Source: Rutstroemia sp. NJR-2017a BVV2 | Lineage: Eukaryota > Ascomycota > Leotiomycetes > Helotiales > Rutstroemiaceae | Direction of reading: 5' to 3' | Assembly: GCA_002946415.1 (NCBI GenBank) | Contig: NJPS01000062.1 | Coordinates: 682,001 to 746,000 of the forward strand | Length of the DNA: 64,000 nt | Part shown: positions 38,337-50,527 of the stretch, in pieces | How the letters are laid out: every line of letters starts with the position of its first letter | Numbering within the stretch: position 1 is the stretch's first letter | Notes under the pieces: model-generated | What the model saw: only the letters and a program-made list of their open reading frames with translations | The model's database searches: none | What the model was told of the DNA's origin: nothing | Made by a program: the position numbers and the translations under genes

Positions 38337-38811
38337 AGACGATAGAGGATATATAGAAGTTTCATCGCAGAATCCCATTAGGGTAACCTTATATATAATC
38401 TGATCAGTTTGCAAATGATACAAGACTAGATTCTGCGCGAAGTACTTGCGTATAAACCTAGGGAAAAAGGTGTACTAGGATGCTAATTCTACAACCACCA
38501 AAGTTCTGCTATCAAAACTAAATTTTCCACTCTGACTAAAATGAAGTTAAAGTCTATATAGACATATTCAATACGAAAACTAGATTAAATAAACCTCTCC
38601 AAAATTGAAAGTTCAGTGGCCGGCGTGCGGATAGTTAACTTGGTGCATCCCCAGGGGTGCTGCCGCTAATTAGGCCTGATGCGGAATCCTGCAGAAGACA
38701 AAAATAGTGTACCTCGTACCTTTGAACTTCCTCGACTCACCCTCCGCTCCAGGAATACCAATTTGAGCGGGTTAATTGAGTGAAACAAGAGATCCATTCA
38801 TCCATCATAAA
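38337..38811. other. Short intergenic region between two MFS genes
   Basis: Contains the 3' flank of the first transporter and the promoter of the second. No gene. Confidence 0.6.
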
Positions 38812-40484
38812 ATGGAAAACCCCGAGAATCATGACAATCCCACCAATCCCTCCACCAACATCACCACCGAACAAACCCCTCTCCTACCACCCCTCTCCTC
38901 CTCACCCATAAACCACGAGCGACCGCACGTGCTCCATTCAACACCATCACACAGCACCACCACGATCCTAAACCTCATCTGCGGCGTGCTCTTCCTCGCC
39001 GCCTCCGCAACCGGATTAATCAACGTGCCCCTAACGAAACTCGTCGAGGATGCCGTGTGCAGGCAGTACTACGGCCGGCCCGACATCGAGGAACAGCTCT
39101 GCAAGCTGGAGACCATCCAGTCCGATGTTGCGTTTATCTTTGCGAGGATGGGTATGTGCGAGGCTGTTGTGGCGCTGTTTACTGCGTTGCCGTGGGGGAT
39201 AGCTGCGGATAGGTAGGTGTGATTTTCGTTATGATTTTATGGCCCCGTGCGTGACGTGACGTTGGGGTGTTGTTTATTTATTTTGTTATAGGATTGGTCG
39301 CAAACTTGTTTTTTCGCTGGCATTACTTGGGATGGCGCTGGGTGTGTTGTTCGTGATGATGGTTTTGTGGTGGGAGGATGTCTTCCCTACGGCGTTTGTT
39401 GCGTTGGGTTCGGTGTTCTATGTTATCGGCGGCGGTAATGCTGTTTCAATGGGGATATTGTTGAGTATAGTAAGTAATGTCATACCGGATGATCAAAGGT
39501 ATGTTATTATTATTACTCATCTGCCATGTTCAAAAATTGACCGATCATAGAGCTGTAGCTTTCATGCGTCTCCAAGTAAGTGGGCTGGTCGGTAGCTTGA
39601 TTTCTCCAGCCTTATCGTCAGCGATGATGGCTATCACTGGTCCCTGGCCTGTTATGCCGGTAGCTGTTGCTTGTTTGGTGGTTGGTGCTATGGCGTTCTT
39701 GTTCGTGCCGGAAACTATCCAGCATAAGGATGAAGATGGCGAAGAAACTGGGCTCGATAGCCCACATATAGGCTTCAAAGACCATACACTTCGAACTCTG
39801 AGTCAACTCAAAGAGTCACTGTCAATTGGGAGCTCGCCACCGCTGTTCCTCCTCATTCTCACCTGTCTAGCCACAACACCTTTCGCCACCGGAGTCCTCC
39901 AGTTCCTCGTCCAGTTCGTTTCGAAGCGCTACAGTGTACCCATCAAGAATACAGGCTACATCCAAATGACCTACGGCCTCCTACAAATAATCCAAGCCCT
40001 CATAATACTCCCCTGGATCTCCAATCTCCTCCTCAAACCCACAATAGCACCAACATCAACACCCACCATTATCCACATTCCCAACGAGCCCAAGCGCGAC
40101 CTACTCCTCGCCAAATACTCCTTCTACTCCATCCTAATCGGTTTTCTGATCCTCGGTTTCGCGCCCAGCATCGCTGTATTCATGCTCGGACTAACGATCC
40201 TAGCGATCGGCTCGTGCTACAATTCGTTGGTTCGGAGTCTGATGAGTCTTTATGTAGACGAGAAGTATCTCTCTCGTTTGTTTTCGCTGGTGGGGATGGT
40301 GGAGATTATTGGGAGCTTGTTTGGGGCGCCGATGATGGCGGGTTTGTTTACGCTGGGGATGAGGCTGGGTGGGGGGTGGATTGGCTTGCCGTATTATGGA
40401 TTGGCGGGACTTTGTGGGGTTTGTATAGGGATTTTGTGGTTCGTTAGGTTGCCTGAACGTGGGGAGTCTGAAGAGGAGAGATAG
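38812..40484 (+). CDS. MFS transporter, 12-helix type
   Basis: A predicted membrane transporter of 513 residues. Exons read 38812-39212, 39292-39498 and 39551-40484 (introns 79 and 52 nt). The hydrophilic N-terminus is rich in Asn/Thr/Pro and has TEQTPLLPPL, resembling a dileucine sorting signal. The first helix (LICGVLFLAASATGLINVPL) is followed by an extended loop with CRQYYGRP...EEQLCKLE. Loop 2-3 holds the MFS motif GIAADR-IGRK, split by the first intron. The C-half contains FATGVLQFLVQFVSKRYSVP and LGFAPSIAVFMLGLTILAIG. The long first loop is typical of a fungal subgroup found next to biosynthetic genes. The ATG at 38812 is the first usable start. No backbone biosynthetic enzyme is nearby, so substrate and pathway are open. 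Confidence 0.88.
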
Positions 40485-42020
40485 AGCAGTTGAAGATTGG
40501 GGTAAAATTGTGTAGATTTATGGAGCTGATGCTCTACATTTACTTGTATTGATCACATGGAGATTAAATCCTAGGACATATTGAGTTTAGCTAGAATCCT
40601 TATAAGCGGCTGAATATGCTAAAAGGTGAGTGGGTGACTGTTAAATATCCTTAATAGCATCACTACAACGCATTCCTCCATAATCTCAACACCACTATCC
40701 CCAACATACTATCACTCACTCATTCCTTCTTCTCCCCTCCTCAACTACGACCTCACTAACACGCTCTCAAACCGGAACCTCCACCCTCACCCACGCCCTC
40801 CTCACCAATTCCCCCTACCACCAAATTTCGCAATCATATCAACAACCCGCACCACCGTGCCTCACCCTGCACCCTTTTCTACTACAATCTATCCCTTGCT
40901 AACCTAATTCTCATTGCATCTCCCCACAACCTTGCATAGTTCTCTCAGCACCCTATGCATTGCTCATCCAGAAGGTCGTGAAGGGACTTGGGAGAAGAAA
41001 AGGAAAAATATTAAGACAGATAAGTGAATAGCTAAATACACTTCCAATATGTTTTTCCACGGAAATAAATCAGTCACCATGGACTCCACCTCCCTATTTC
41101 TGAGGCAAGGGCTTAAGTTTGACGTTTAGTTCCCTGGGGTAGAGTTGAGTTTTTATGTTAGTCCATATTCGAATGCTCGAGGGATAAGTCTGGGGCGGTG
41201 ATGGAAGGGGGATATGGAGAGTGCACGCGAGAGGAAAGATTTCTTTTCCACGGCTCATGGACTTTTAAAGCGACGGTTACTCTTAACGGCGCTCGGTCGT
41301 GTTCGCCTTAAGAGTTGTATGCATGCTAGAGGCGTTCGAACTTCCAACCGTATGTCACGCGATACAAGATTCACTAGAATATGTAGGTGTCCCTTCTTTA
41401 CCAACATAATCTGTATCTTTAATACAAGAAGATGCGTCTATCTAACATAGGAAGGACCAGTTGTATACTGGTACGCGGACAATCGTACCTTACACATAGT
41501 GACCATTGATACATAGGAACAAATCAGAATGGCCGATATCCGGAAACATTCTTCTGTATTCGAATTTTATCATTTCCCTCCATACATTGGGATTCTGATT
41601 CTTAGTATACATAGAACCGAGAGGAGAGGGGATAAGATGGAAGTGGAGGTGAAGTAGTAAGTGAGTGGACCCAAAAGGAATTGTAGCGCTAGTAATAAAT
41701 ATCTTATCTAAAGGCCCATCATCATTTATGTTCGAGCACGCAAGAAACACACAGGAAGAGGAATAACATTAATTGCTGGAGAAGCAGCTATCCAAGAACC
41801 ATGGTACAGGACTAGCGTAGTATGAGTATGCAAAAGGGGAATGTATCAAGGTCGAAGGAAGGAAAACTGAGGTATGTTTTGCTCTGAGAAAGGGGAGGTA
41901 TGCGAGATAACCTACGAGGACTTGCATTTGCTTATGGGATCAAGATAGAGGACAAGAAGCGCCGGCCTTGAACGCATTCCGGTGAAAGTTTCCCGTCAGG
42001 ACATCTATTATGAAAAGGGG

Positions 42021-42052
<32 letters not shown>
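42021..42052. repeat. GATT microsatellite with flanking direct repeats
   Basis: Eight GATT-type units are bounded on both sides by gaaaagggg (42012-42020 and 42055-42063), an arrangement suggesting insertion or expansion between short direct repeats. Confidence 0.8.
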
Positions 42053-42269
42053 AAGAAAAGGGGTATCTGCTCTTTTAGACGAATGAAGACACCAAGCAGG
42101 AAGACTGATACTTGTCGAACGGTAGGCCCACATTGTAGCAGGTATGATGAAAGGATAATGCACTTGCGGTTACCCACTGGAAATAGACATCTGGTCCTCG
42201 AATTTTGAAGTTCTCTCCCTCCCCTATTCAAAAAAGCCATCAAGCTGCTCTATTGGTAGATCTAGGCTG

Positions 42270-42930
42270 GTGAAGCCTCCAATGCAATGGGCGTCTGCGG
42301 GACGTAGCCGGTGCTTCAAAGCGAATACATTGCGTCGAGATCATGTCAACTGCGGAGGACACGGAAGTAGCGGCCAAGTTCCAAATGAGTATCTGGTCAT
42401 CCCTATGGAAGATGCCACGAACTTTGACAATAACATGATAAGACAACTCAGGAGACAGTTCGACATAAATCACAATGGGCACAAAACTGTCATATCATTG
42501 GCCGCGCCATCCTAACGTCGAGCTGACCAGAACCGTCTACTAAAGCTAACGGATCCTTCGAACCGTCGGAGGTTTCCCCAGATTTTCAAGGATTGAATGC
42601 ACCCAGACATACAATAATTACCGCCATGTTCGAATTCGTATTCTGGCTAAAACCAACAACAGGTTCCTGCATGCCCTCATTGACCAAAACCCCGTAACTA
42701 GGGTGGACGCAATCGCAAAGGGCGAACTTTTCCCTACGACATCCTAATGCGGTAGAGGAAGCCGTCCACTATCGACGAGATTGGTGGTCAATGGAATCCC
42801 TAATGCCATGCTAACCTTGCGACGAGCAACGGATATACTGCTTCCCGAAGCGTTGGATGAATGGCGTCCACACAAACTATGTAAACCGGTTGCCACTGGG
42901 ACATGGTGGTACTATAGGAAAGGATAGGTA
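42270..42930 (+). pseudogene. Possible decayed gene of unknown family
   Basis: Protein-like stretches occur on + in more than one frame. One (from 42270) includes GQVPNEYLVIPMEDATNFD. Another (from about 42550 to 42930) includes RFLHALIDQNPVTRVDAIAK and, after one stop, ATDILLPEALDEWRPHKL and TGTWWYYRKG. Composition resembles coding sequence, but stops and a frame change prevent an intact reading. I do not recognise the family. Chance open frames remain possible. Confidence 0.25.
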
Positions 42931-45900
42931 TATGAGCCACTGATAAAAGTCGCAAGAAAATCAAAGGCTGACGCCATAAAACCTGCTACAATCCCTGACA
43001 ATATAAGGGGGCCACTTTCCCAAACATATAAATCGCCATGTATGAACATGGTAGATCGATACCGGAAGAAGAGCCCCTGGCCGACGCAATATGGCAGATT
43101 CTCACCACGCATATCGCATTTTGGAGAATTGCATGCTGCATATGCGTAGGGAAGATCATTGGCGCGTGCGAACCAGCCAATTGCCCAGCCAAAGCCACAC
43201 GACGACGTGTTCCCAGAGAGAGGCTGAATTACCTAGGTTACACTGGGTACTGAGCAGGCGGTAGGGTGCTATTCCCGATAGGTTGCAACAGTGCTGGTGG
43301 CAACGGCTGATCTTATGTATGATAGGCTTCGAGCTCGGAGATTTAAATGACAGAAATAGCATGGGTACCCGTACAACGCAACGAACGACAAAGCAGAAAT
43401 CCTCTCGGGTGTCAGGAAAGTGAGCGGACGTCAACCCGAAATCCTTGAAACAATTGGACACATGCACGTGAGATTGTATCGTAGTACTGGACTTGCGGTT
43501 ACCGTGCTGCCACGCTGCGGGATGAAGTAAGAACCCAAGTATTCCTTCCTGCCTTACTGACTGACACTTGGACATTGACATAGACGGGAAATGCTTAGTA
43601 GAAACCCTAGGTTCCATCCATGGCCTATATCTTATTGCGATGCATAAGGGCGTAAAAAGCTATCGATTTTGACGAGAGGGGGAAATGTAGGTAAGCCAAA
43701 TTTCTGTGACTGGGAATGGACTTCCGAGTTCTTTCCATTTGAGATCAAACGTCCTCGAAGGCTCGAACCCGATATTGCCACATGAGAAACTTGGTCAGCA
43801 CTTTTGTGCTCTGAGATAAGATAAGAGAAAACTAGGTAGCAATAAACACATTCAACGTTTGGTGTATGTGTAAGTGCAGTGGGTGCAGGCGCAGATAGCC
43901 ATGACAGCTCATAAGTGGTGACCGCTGAGTAGAGTGATACTTAGTAGTTACAGTAATGTGATTTGTACAGATGTAAACATTAAGCACGGATGAATATGAT
44001 TCGCGAATCAATTGATTGGTGGTGCAAAAGGCGGCCTAGATTTATAGGGGATTTTGATTTTCTGCATCTCGATTCGATCAGTCGGCGCAGGCCTTCTTGA
44101 ATTACTTGTCCAAATTGTGGAATTCCGTCCGCAACTTCGGGTTTGAATAGGACAGCATTATGGATCCTCAAGCGCAGGTAATTGAAAAGCTTGGGCGTGG
44201 GAACGTCGATCAATCATCGAGTCTTCAACGTGTGTGCGTTGGAGCGACCTGGATATCGTTGGCTTTGCGTGTGCATTCAGCGTATTGAGACATCAGCAGC
44301 TGTTGTCCTCTCATCCTCAGCTTCATCTTCTTGAACTACAGTGATCTGAGCATGGGTAGGATTCCAGAAGAGAAGAGGTGCATCTTCTCACGACACGACA
44401 TCAGAGCACAAACACCGTTGCCATGCTGTTCGACGATCATGTCAACAAGTCGCAGGCCCTCACGAACAGGACGAAAAAGCCTAAAATAGTATTCCGTTAG
44501 GCCTTCCTTCTAGAAATCTACGCCTAACTAGCCCTAAAATGAGCGGTCGGTCGATCGACGTCTGACCCATAAAGACCCGTAGAAAAGTGGTGGATCCGAA
44601 TGGGACCATTTCTACGTCTCCCATGAAACCTTTCCCACTTTTTATTTTAATTTGTAAAGCTTGATGAATCTCATTCGCGGCAGCACTAGAACGCGTCAAA
44701 CTTATGGAGCGGAACCCAGGAAGACGCATGCTCGTTCTCAGCTCTGATGGACAAATGGATGCCAGGACTCGGAATCGGACTTATTGACGTTCTCCTCTTT
44801 GATGGATAATTGTCGTGGAGCTTGCGCGGGCCATTGTAATGCGTGGGGGTGTTACGACGAAGATGATCGTTTTACATCTTGCTGATGCTGGTGTTTGTGT
44901 ACTGTACATTGTATGAATGCAATTCGTTCAAAGTTTCGTTTGGAAGCAAGATATCTCCGGCCGTGCCGGCTCCCTATCAAAAGGGGTTCCGCGTATTGCG
45001 GACATCGTTATCGACGAGTATACCGGTTTTCCAGTCAACCCATGTTCTCGCACATTTAAGGCCTGCTAGGATCAATACGGCACCGAGGACTGGCTGCTGT
45101 CGTAAAAGTACGCTTTACCTCGCACGGACATTACTCTCATCGTCAATGCCCCTCAAGCGGCTGTTCTCCCAAAAAGTCCATCTTTTCGATATTAACGACT
45201 GTCGTCTGAGCTTTGAGACAGAAGCCGTCATCGAGACAGGGTGCTTCAGAATGACTTGAATTTCGGCAGGCGGGAATCAAGACCTAGATTCTCGGCAAGC
45301 CCACACGCCCAGGTCTTCATAGAAGAATTTTCCAGCTACTGTACACACCCGCTTGTACATCGTGCATCGACGAAGATCTGCCATGACAGAGGATGATGGC
45401 CTCGGCTTTCGAGAAGAAGCATGTCCCCCGGTGAATATCATTGGCTAGGTACGAAGTAGAAGCTGATTCGAAGGGTGGAACATGCGTGAGATGGGGGGCA
45501 TTGAGGATACTTTTGCTGTGGATTTGCGGTATGTACGAAGATTGTTTTTCGCGAAAAGGCTCAAGAGGAAGAGAGAGCCTATCGCTCGCGCCTTAGAAAT
45601 TTCGTACTCGGCGCAAGGACCAGAGCTCGAGGATTGGAGTCATTGGCCAAGCTGGCGTGGGAGCTATCCTGCTATGCTGCGATCCCTGCAATCGCAATCT
45701 TGAATTGCACAGCCTGGTGTAAAACACATTATTTTCACCCCTGAAGCCCTGCAGCAATTTTGTCATCGTTTCTGTCAGTAAATGTCAGTAGAACCACGGA
45801 CACATGTATCTATTTTGCATCGCGCCTCTTTCCGACATGAAGCTCATCCAAATCCTCCAGGGCTGGTTGTGAACACCGCCCGCGCTCACTTTAAAGGGGG

Positions 45901-47884
45901 CACTACTACGAGGATGACAACTTGGCAGGAAGGAAGTGAGTAGCATGGACTTAATTATTGATGTCAAAACGGTCAGACAGAACAACAGGACCTCGTCGAC
46001 AGATGACAAAGTAATCTTCCAAGGCAAGTAAGATAGAGGATAGGAGAGAGGTATATTGAAGGAAAAACGGGTATATTCCCAAGGTAGGTTAAGACGAACC
46101 ATATAAGGATCTGACAAAGTTAATAGTACCGGTTGGTAATGTAATGCACCCGTATTCCGAAAGTTTCTGTGTCCACTATCCACTGTCCACTGGGATGTAC
46201 GAGGGTAAGTTCTCGAAGTTTGAATTTTCCCTTCGGGTCGTTCCTCTCTACTTCGTACTTCGTATGCCAACTTGAGACTGTCTGAAAAATAGAGACCCTG
46301 ATACGACAGCTTTATCAAGGTTGGTGCCTGAAAATCTACAAGTACGTTCATTGCATTCGTAGGTTTGCATTGTCATCCTAACTTTCAAGGGGTATGAATG
46401 TCCCTTCCCATCCCTTCCCAAAAAAGATTGCACAGCCCATTTTGACAGATTCATTGCTACTTCTTCTGATGTTTTGATAGAACTACCGGCTTTCCGTACC
46501 CAGCGGCGAATCAGGAATTTCGCGATAATTCTGAGGAGGTACACTGGTGGTGCTTGGTAGAGAGAGGGAGGATAGCTAGACCATCGACGAGTAGAGGACG
46601 GGACGTAGATTCAGAACAGAAGAACTACGGGATATGTGACGGGCCAAACGTCTCAAGTACCGGTGTGATTAGTAATGCGATACCAGCAAAAGATAGAGTT
46701 TCCTATTCACCGCTGCTGTCAAGCTCAAACTGACGGTTTCCTCCATTGACAAGTTGATGCTTATTGATATCCAAAAGACCTGTTCTCACCCTTCGCTATT
46801 ACCTATTAGAGTATAGTGGGAACCAATGGCGTGAAGCGCGAGGAGTGCCATTAGAGTTAACGCTCTTTGCCTGGCCGCGTACCGTAGCAAAAACAAAAGG
46901 TAGCGACCAACGACCAGCGAACAGTGAACAGCAAACCCGACCCCGGGCCCGAACTCGTAGAGGATATCTACCCCCTCCCCTCTTTGATACATCCAGATCA
47001 AGCTACTCTTATCTAACACCAGAGGCACCAACACACGTTCTGAGTCAAGGGAAGAAGAGGAACAGGAAGAGAAAGTCCCAGGAGGAGGGAACAGGAAGAA
47101 AGAGAGAAAGCAGCCGGGGAAGAAAACGAAGAATTATAAAAATTATAAACAAATGTCATGCGCAATTGTGCAAGTGTATGTATATATACACGTATACTTA
47201 TAGACACTTTACACGGTACAGGCCAAGAACCAGCTTTTTAACTTTGGATTACCTCATTCGTCCTTTATCTTGGCTTCCCAAGTTCTCCATTCTCCCTCGT
47301 TCTTGTCAAAAACAACCACCACCACTTTCCTCCCTCCCTCCCTCCCTCCATTGCGCCCTCCTTTCGAAATTTCCCTCAAATGCTCCACGACCAGGGGTGC
47401 TGCAATACTAAAAGCTATTGACCAATCCAACACGTTTTCTACCAGCGTAGCACGCGAGTAGCCCGACCATTCACACATACTTCGTGCTTCCGCAGGTAAA
47501 CTAGAGTAAACGCCTTTTTCTTCCCTCGCACCTCCGCACTCAACTCACATCATCAGCCATCCGACATAATCCACTCTCTTTTTTTGGGTTTGAAAATCCA
47601 CACATTCACCACACTCCAAAGCCTCCCGGTCTTACGGCGTCACACTCGTTTTAGCATTCACCTGAGATTTCTTAATCGATTCCGACAAGAAAATTAATTA
47701 GATCTGCTAAGCTATCGTTTGATACCGAAACAGGAGGACGCAAAAAAGTTGGCAGAAGCAATTATAAGTCACGATAACTTTTGGGACCAATTTGGAGGCG
47801 ACTCGGTCTATCGAACGGACGAGGGTCGGCATCTTGAGCTGCTCTAATCTCAAACTTGGTCAATAGGCCTTCACTCCGGCCATA

Positions 47885-50527
47885 ATGGCGCCCGCACCTC
47901 CCAGATTGAGAATTCTATCAGGTTTGTCTAAAGTCTTCATGTTCATCCTCTCTACATCCCCCTCTGCTCTGTTCTGTTTACATCGATTGATACGCATTCT
48001 TCTCTGCCTGCCTATCGCTTGCTACAAGAAGAAGGGTCGGTGTCTCGGATATCTGCAGATACTCTTATTTATGTTGCTGGCACAATGAGTAGCAGCGAGC
48101 TAATCAATGTTTGTGTAGTTGGCGGAAATGCAGTCTCTGCTTTCCTCTCTTGGCGGCTCCAAGCTACCAACGCCTGCGACGTAACATTAGTATGGAAATC
48201 TGGGTTTGACTCTGTATTTCAATATGGCATATCGTTTAAGTAGGTTAAGACACCGTTCCTATCAGAGAAACTGTGGAATAACACTAGGGCAGATCCACAA
48301 CTTTCGGAAATGAGCGATTTAAACCGCGACATGGTAGGTGTTCCGTCCCCTGTTATTAGAGCCAGCACTGATATCATTTTTTAGTCGTCCGCGCCCCCGA
48401 AGAAGCTGCAAATAATAAGGAAGGCCCTTTCGACTACGTTCTACTTTGCGTGAAAGCTCTCCCCGACGTATACGATCTCGCGGCAGTCATCGAATCAGTC
48501 GTTACACCACAGCATACGTGCATCTTAGTCAACACGACACATACACTGGGTGTAGAAGCACATCTCGAGTCAAGGTTTCCCAGCAACGTTGTATTATCTT
48601 TGGTCTCTGGCGCCGAGATAGTCCAGCTTGGAGCGAGCGAGTTCGAACAAAAAGGGTCCACTGAGATATGGGTAGGGCCTGCAAATAAGAATCCCTCAAT
48701 GCCTAGCACAATACAAGGAGATATGGCGGATGCCTTAGCAATGACCTTAAGTGGTGGGCAGGTCGATTGCCATGTTTCCCCAAACATCAGACAGCAGCAA
48801 TATGAAAGGATGATCGGGTAAGCTTGGATTCTCTTGTTAGAAAGCGATTAAACTGATTTGTGCACTTTAGCCCAATCGCATTTCATCCACTGAGTGTGAT
48901 TTTCGAAACACCATCCCACGCAGCCTTACTGGAAAAAGTTGGAGTAAAATCCATGGTCTCAGAGGTCTTCGATGAGCTGGTCAACGTTGCCCAAGCACAA
49001 GAGTGCACATTTCCACCTAATTTCAAAGAAAAGGTCATGCAGGAGATGACCAAACCTACAGAGACAAACAGCATCATGTACCAAGACTACGCCGCGAAAC
49101 GACCTATGGAGGTTGAAACTTATCTAGGCTCACCTATCAAGCTCGCTCAAAGCGTCGGGATCAAAGTACCTCGAATTGAAACCCTGTATGCAATTCTTCA
49201 CAACGTCAACATCGTAAACCAGCAACGAAAAGAAGTCGCTTTAACGCCTTCCCCAATGGTACCACCTATGAGAATGTCTTCCGCGCCTCCCCCAAGGCCT
49301 GCGATGAACGGCGGTCCACCAAACGGTGCTGGAAGGGGAAGAGGTCGTGCGCCTTCCATGGGTGCCCCTCCACCAGGCATGCGACGTGGTCCACCTCCGA
49401 TGAATGGCGGACCGCCGAATGGTCACCCCAGAACCCCAAATTCATATCCTCAACGAAATCAGTCAAGACGAGGGTCTATGGAAGGCAATGACCTTGAAGA
49501 ATTCAGTCATCTGGTCTTGTACGACGACATCCCAGAAGGCGGTGAATCTCCGTTCCCTGGAGATGGTGAACTGACGCTGCGGGAGCGCGAGCTAATGCTC
49601 AGACAACGTGAAATGGCATTGCGAGAACAGGAGATGCGGATGCGTAGGGGTGGACCACCACCAGGACCTCGACGAGGTCCATCAACACCATCTGTACGAA
49701 ATGGAGGCTTCGATGATGACGACGACGATGATTACTACGTCGACCCTGCAGATGTACCCGCAGTTCCATTGATTGACCCTGACAACTTCGACATGATGAG
49801 TGTTACATCTAAACGAAATCGGAAACAAGTACCAAGCAAGCAGCAGTTGCGGTCTAATCCAGAGTTTGGAGACGGACCTACCCCTCCTCGACGAGGCGGC
49901 GGATTTTTACGCGCCAATTTACCTAGAAACCGGTCAAGCGCGAGAATAATAAGCCAAGTACCTGGCTTACACGACAATCTCATGGACGATCCATTGATGG
50001 GTTACTCGTCTAACCGCTACGGAAATGTGGATAGAGCACAGATGGGCATGGATTCAAGGACTAATTCCCTGACATCTGCTAGACTGGATGAGTTCCAATA
50101 TGGCGCAGCTGGTCCACCAACGAACGGACAGGGAGGACCTTATCCTAGACGGGCAAGTCAATCGCCCGGAAATCCCTACAGTCCACAAGCAGGGAGAGGA
50201 AACAGAAGACCATCACCACCCAACGGCTATATGGGAGGCCCTGCCAACGGTAGACCTTCACCTCCAGCAGGGGGTATGAAGCAACCAGTACCACGACATC
50301 CTCCAGGACAGGGAAATATGATTGCGCCGCAACAGGTTGAGCAATATGTTGGGGTGAGCGCTCTCCATCAATCCAAAGGTGCTATGAACGTACGAAGTCT
50401 GACTGGAAGTGCCAGCGCTAGCGCAGGGAGTGGTGATAGCGGCGCCAGCGCCAACCTTGACTCGGAGCCCTCTGCCAACAGCAGCCAGAGTAGCCTCGGA
50501 CGTCGCCCACCTATCGGGGTGAGGTAA
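47885..50527 (+). CDS. Ketopantoate-reductase-like (PanE/ApbA) protein with disordered tail
   Basis: Exons read 47885-47921, 48119-48239, 48293-48333, 48385-48817 and 48871-50527, giving 762 residues. Residues 1-320 form a PanE/ApbA fold: Rossmann start RILSVGGNAVSAFLSWRLQ, then FGNERFKP, DYVLLCVKALPD, the dehydrogenase C-domain (MIGPIAFHPLSVIFET) and LGSPIKLAQSVGIKVPRIET. The remaining 440 residues are Pro/Gly/Arg/Asn-rich and disordered, with RERELMLRQREMALREQEMR helical repeats and an acidic DDDDDDYYVDPADVP segment. Similar long-tailed proteins occur across filamentous fungi, so the tail is not a private fusion. The classical enzyme makes pantoate for coenzyme A, but the non-canonical glycine motif (GGNAVS) and long tail make a non-metabolic role possible. 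Intron 1 is unusually long (197 nt) and holds an alternative in-frame start at 48085. Confidence 0.85.

Larger units (their letters stand above)
40485..47884. other. 7.4-kb gene-poor region with possible relics
   Basis: No intact gene can be supported. 40.5-41.2 kb is pyrimidine/simple sequence. 42.27-43.25 kb on + contains several protein-like stretches in different frames interrupted by stops. 44.0-44.75 kb on - has similar broken stretches. A GATT repeat lies at 42021-42052. The last 1.2 kb is probably the 5' region of the next gene, including a CCCT repeat near 47.34 kb. The rest shows nothing I can name. Confidence 0.5.

Noticed and set aside
43741..43800. B-box-like sequence (GGGTTCGAGCC on -) as a tRNA gene
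   Set aside because: No matching acceptor, anticodon or T-stem pairing can be drawn around it.
45785..46351. 188-codon frame on -
   Set aside because: No recognisable motif, no splice-consistent neighbours; longest chance frame in a gene-poor region.
46764..47411. 215-codon basic frame on +
   Set aside because: Composition changes along it (Lys/Arg-rich, then CCCT-repeat-derived Pro/Ser), no domain; probably 5' flank of the next gene.
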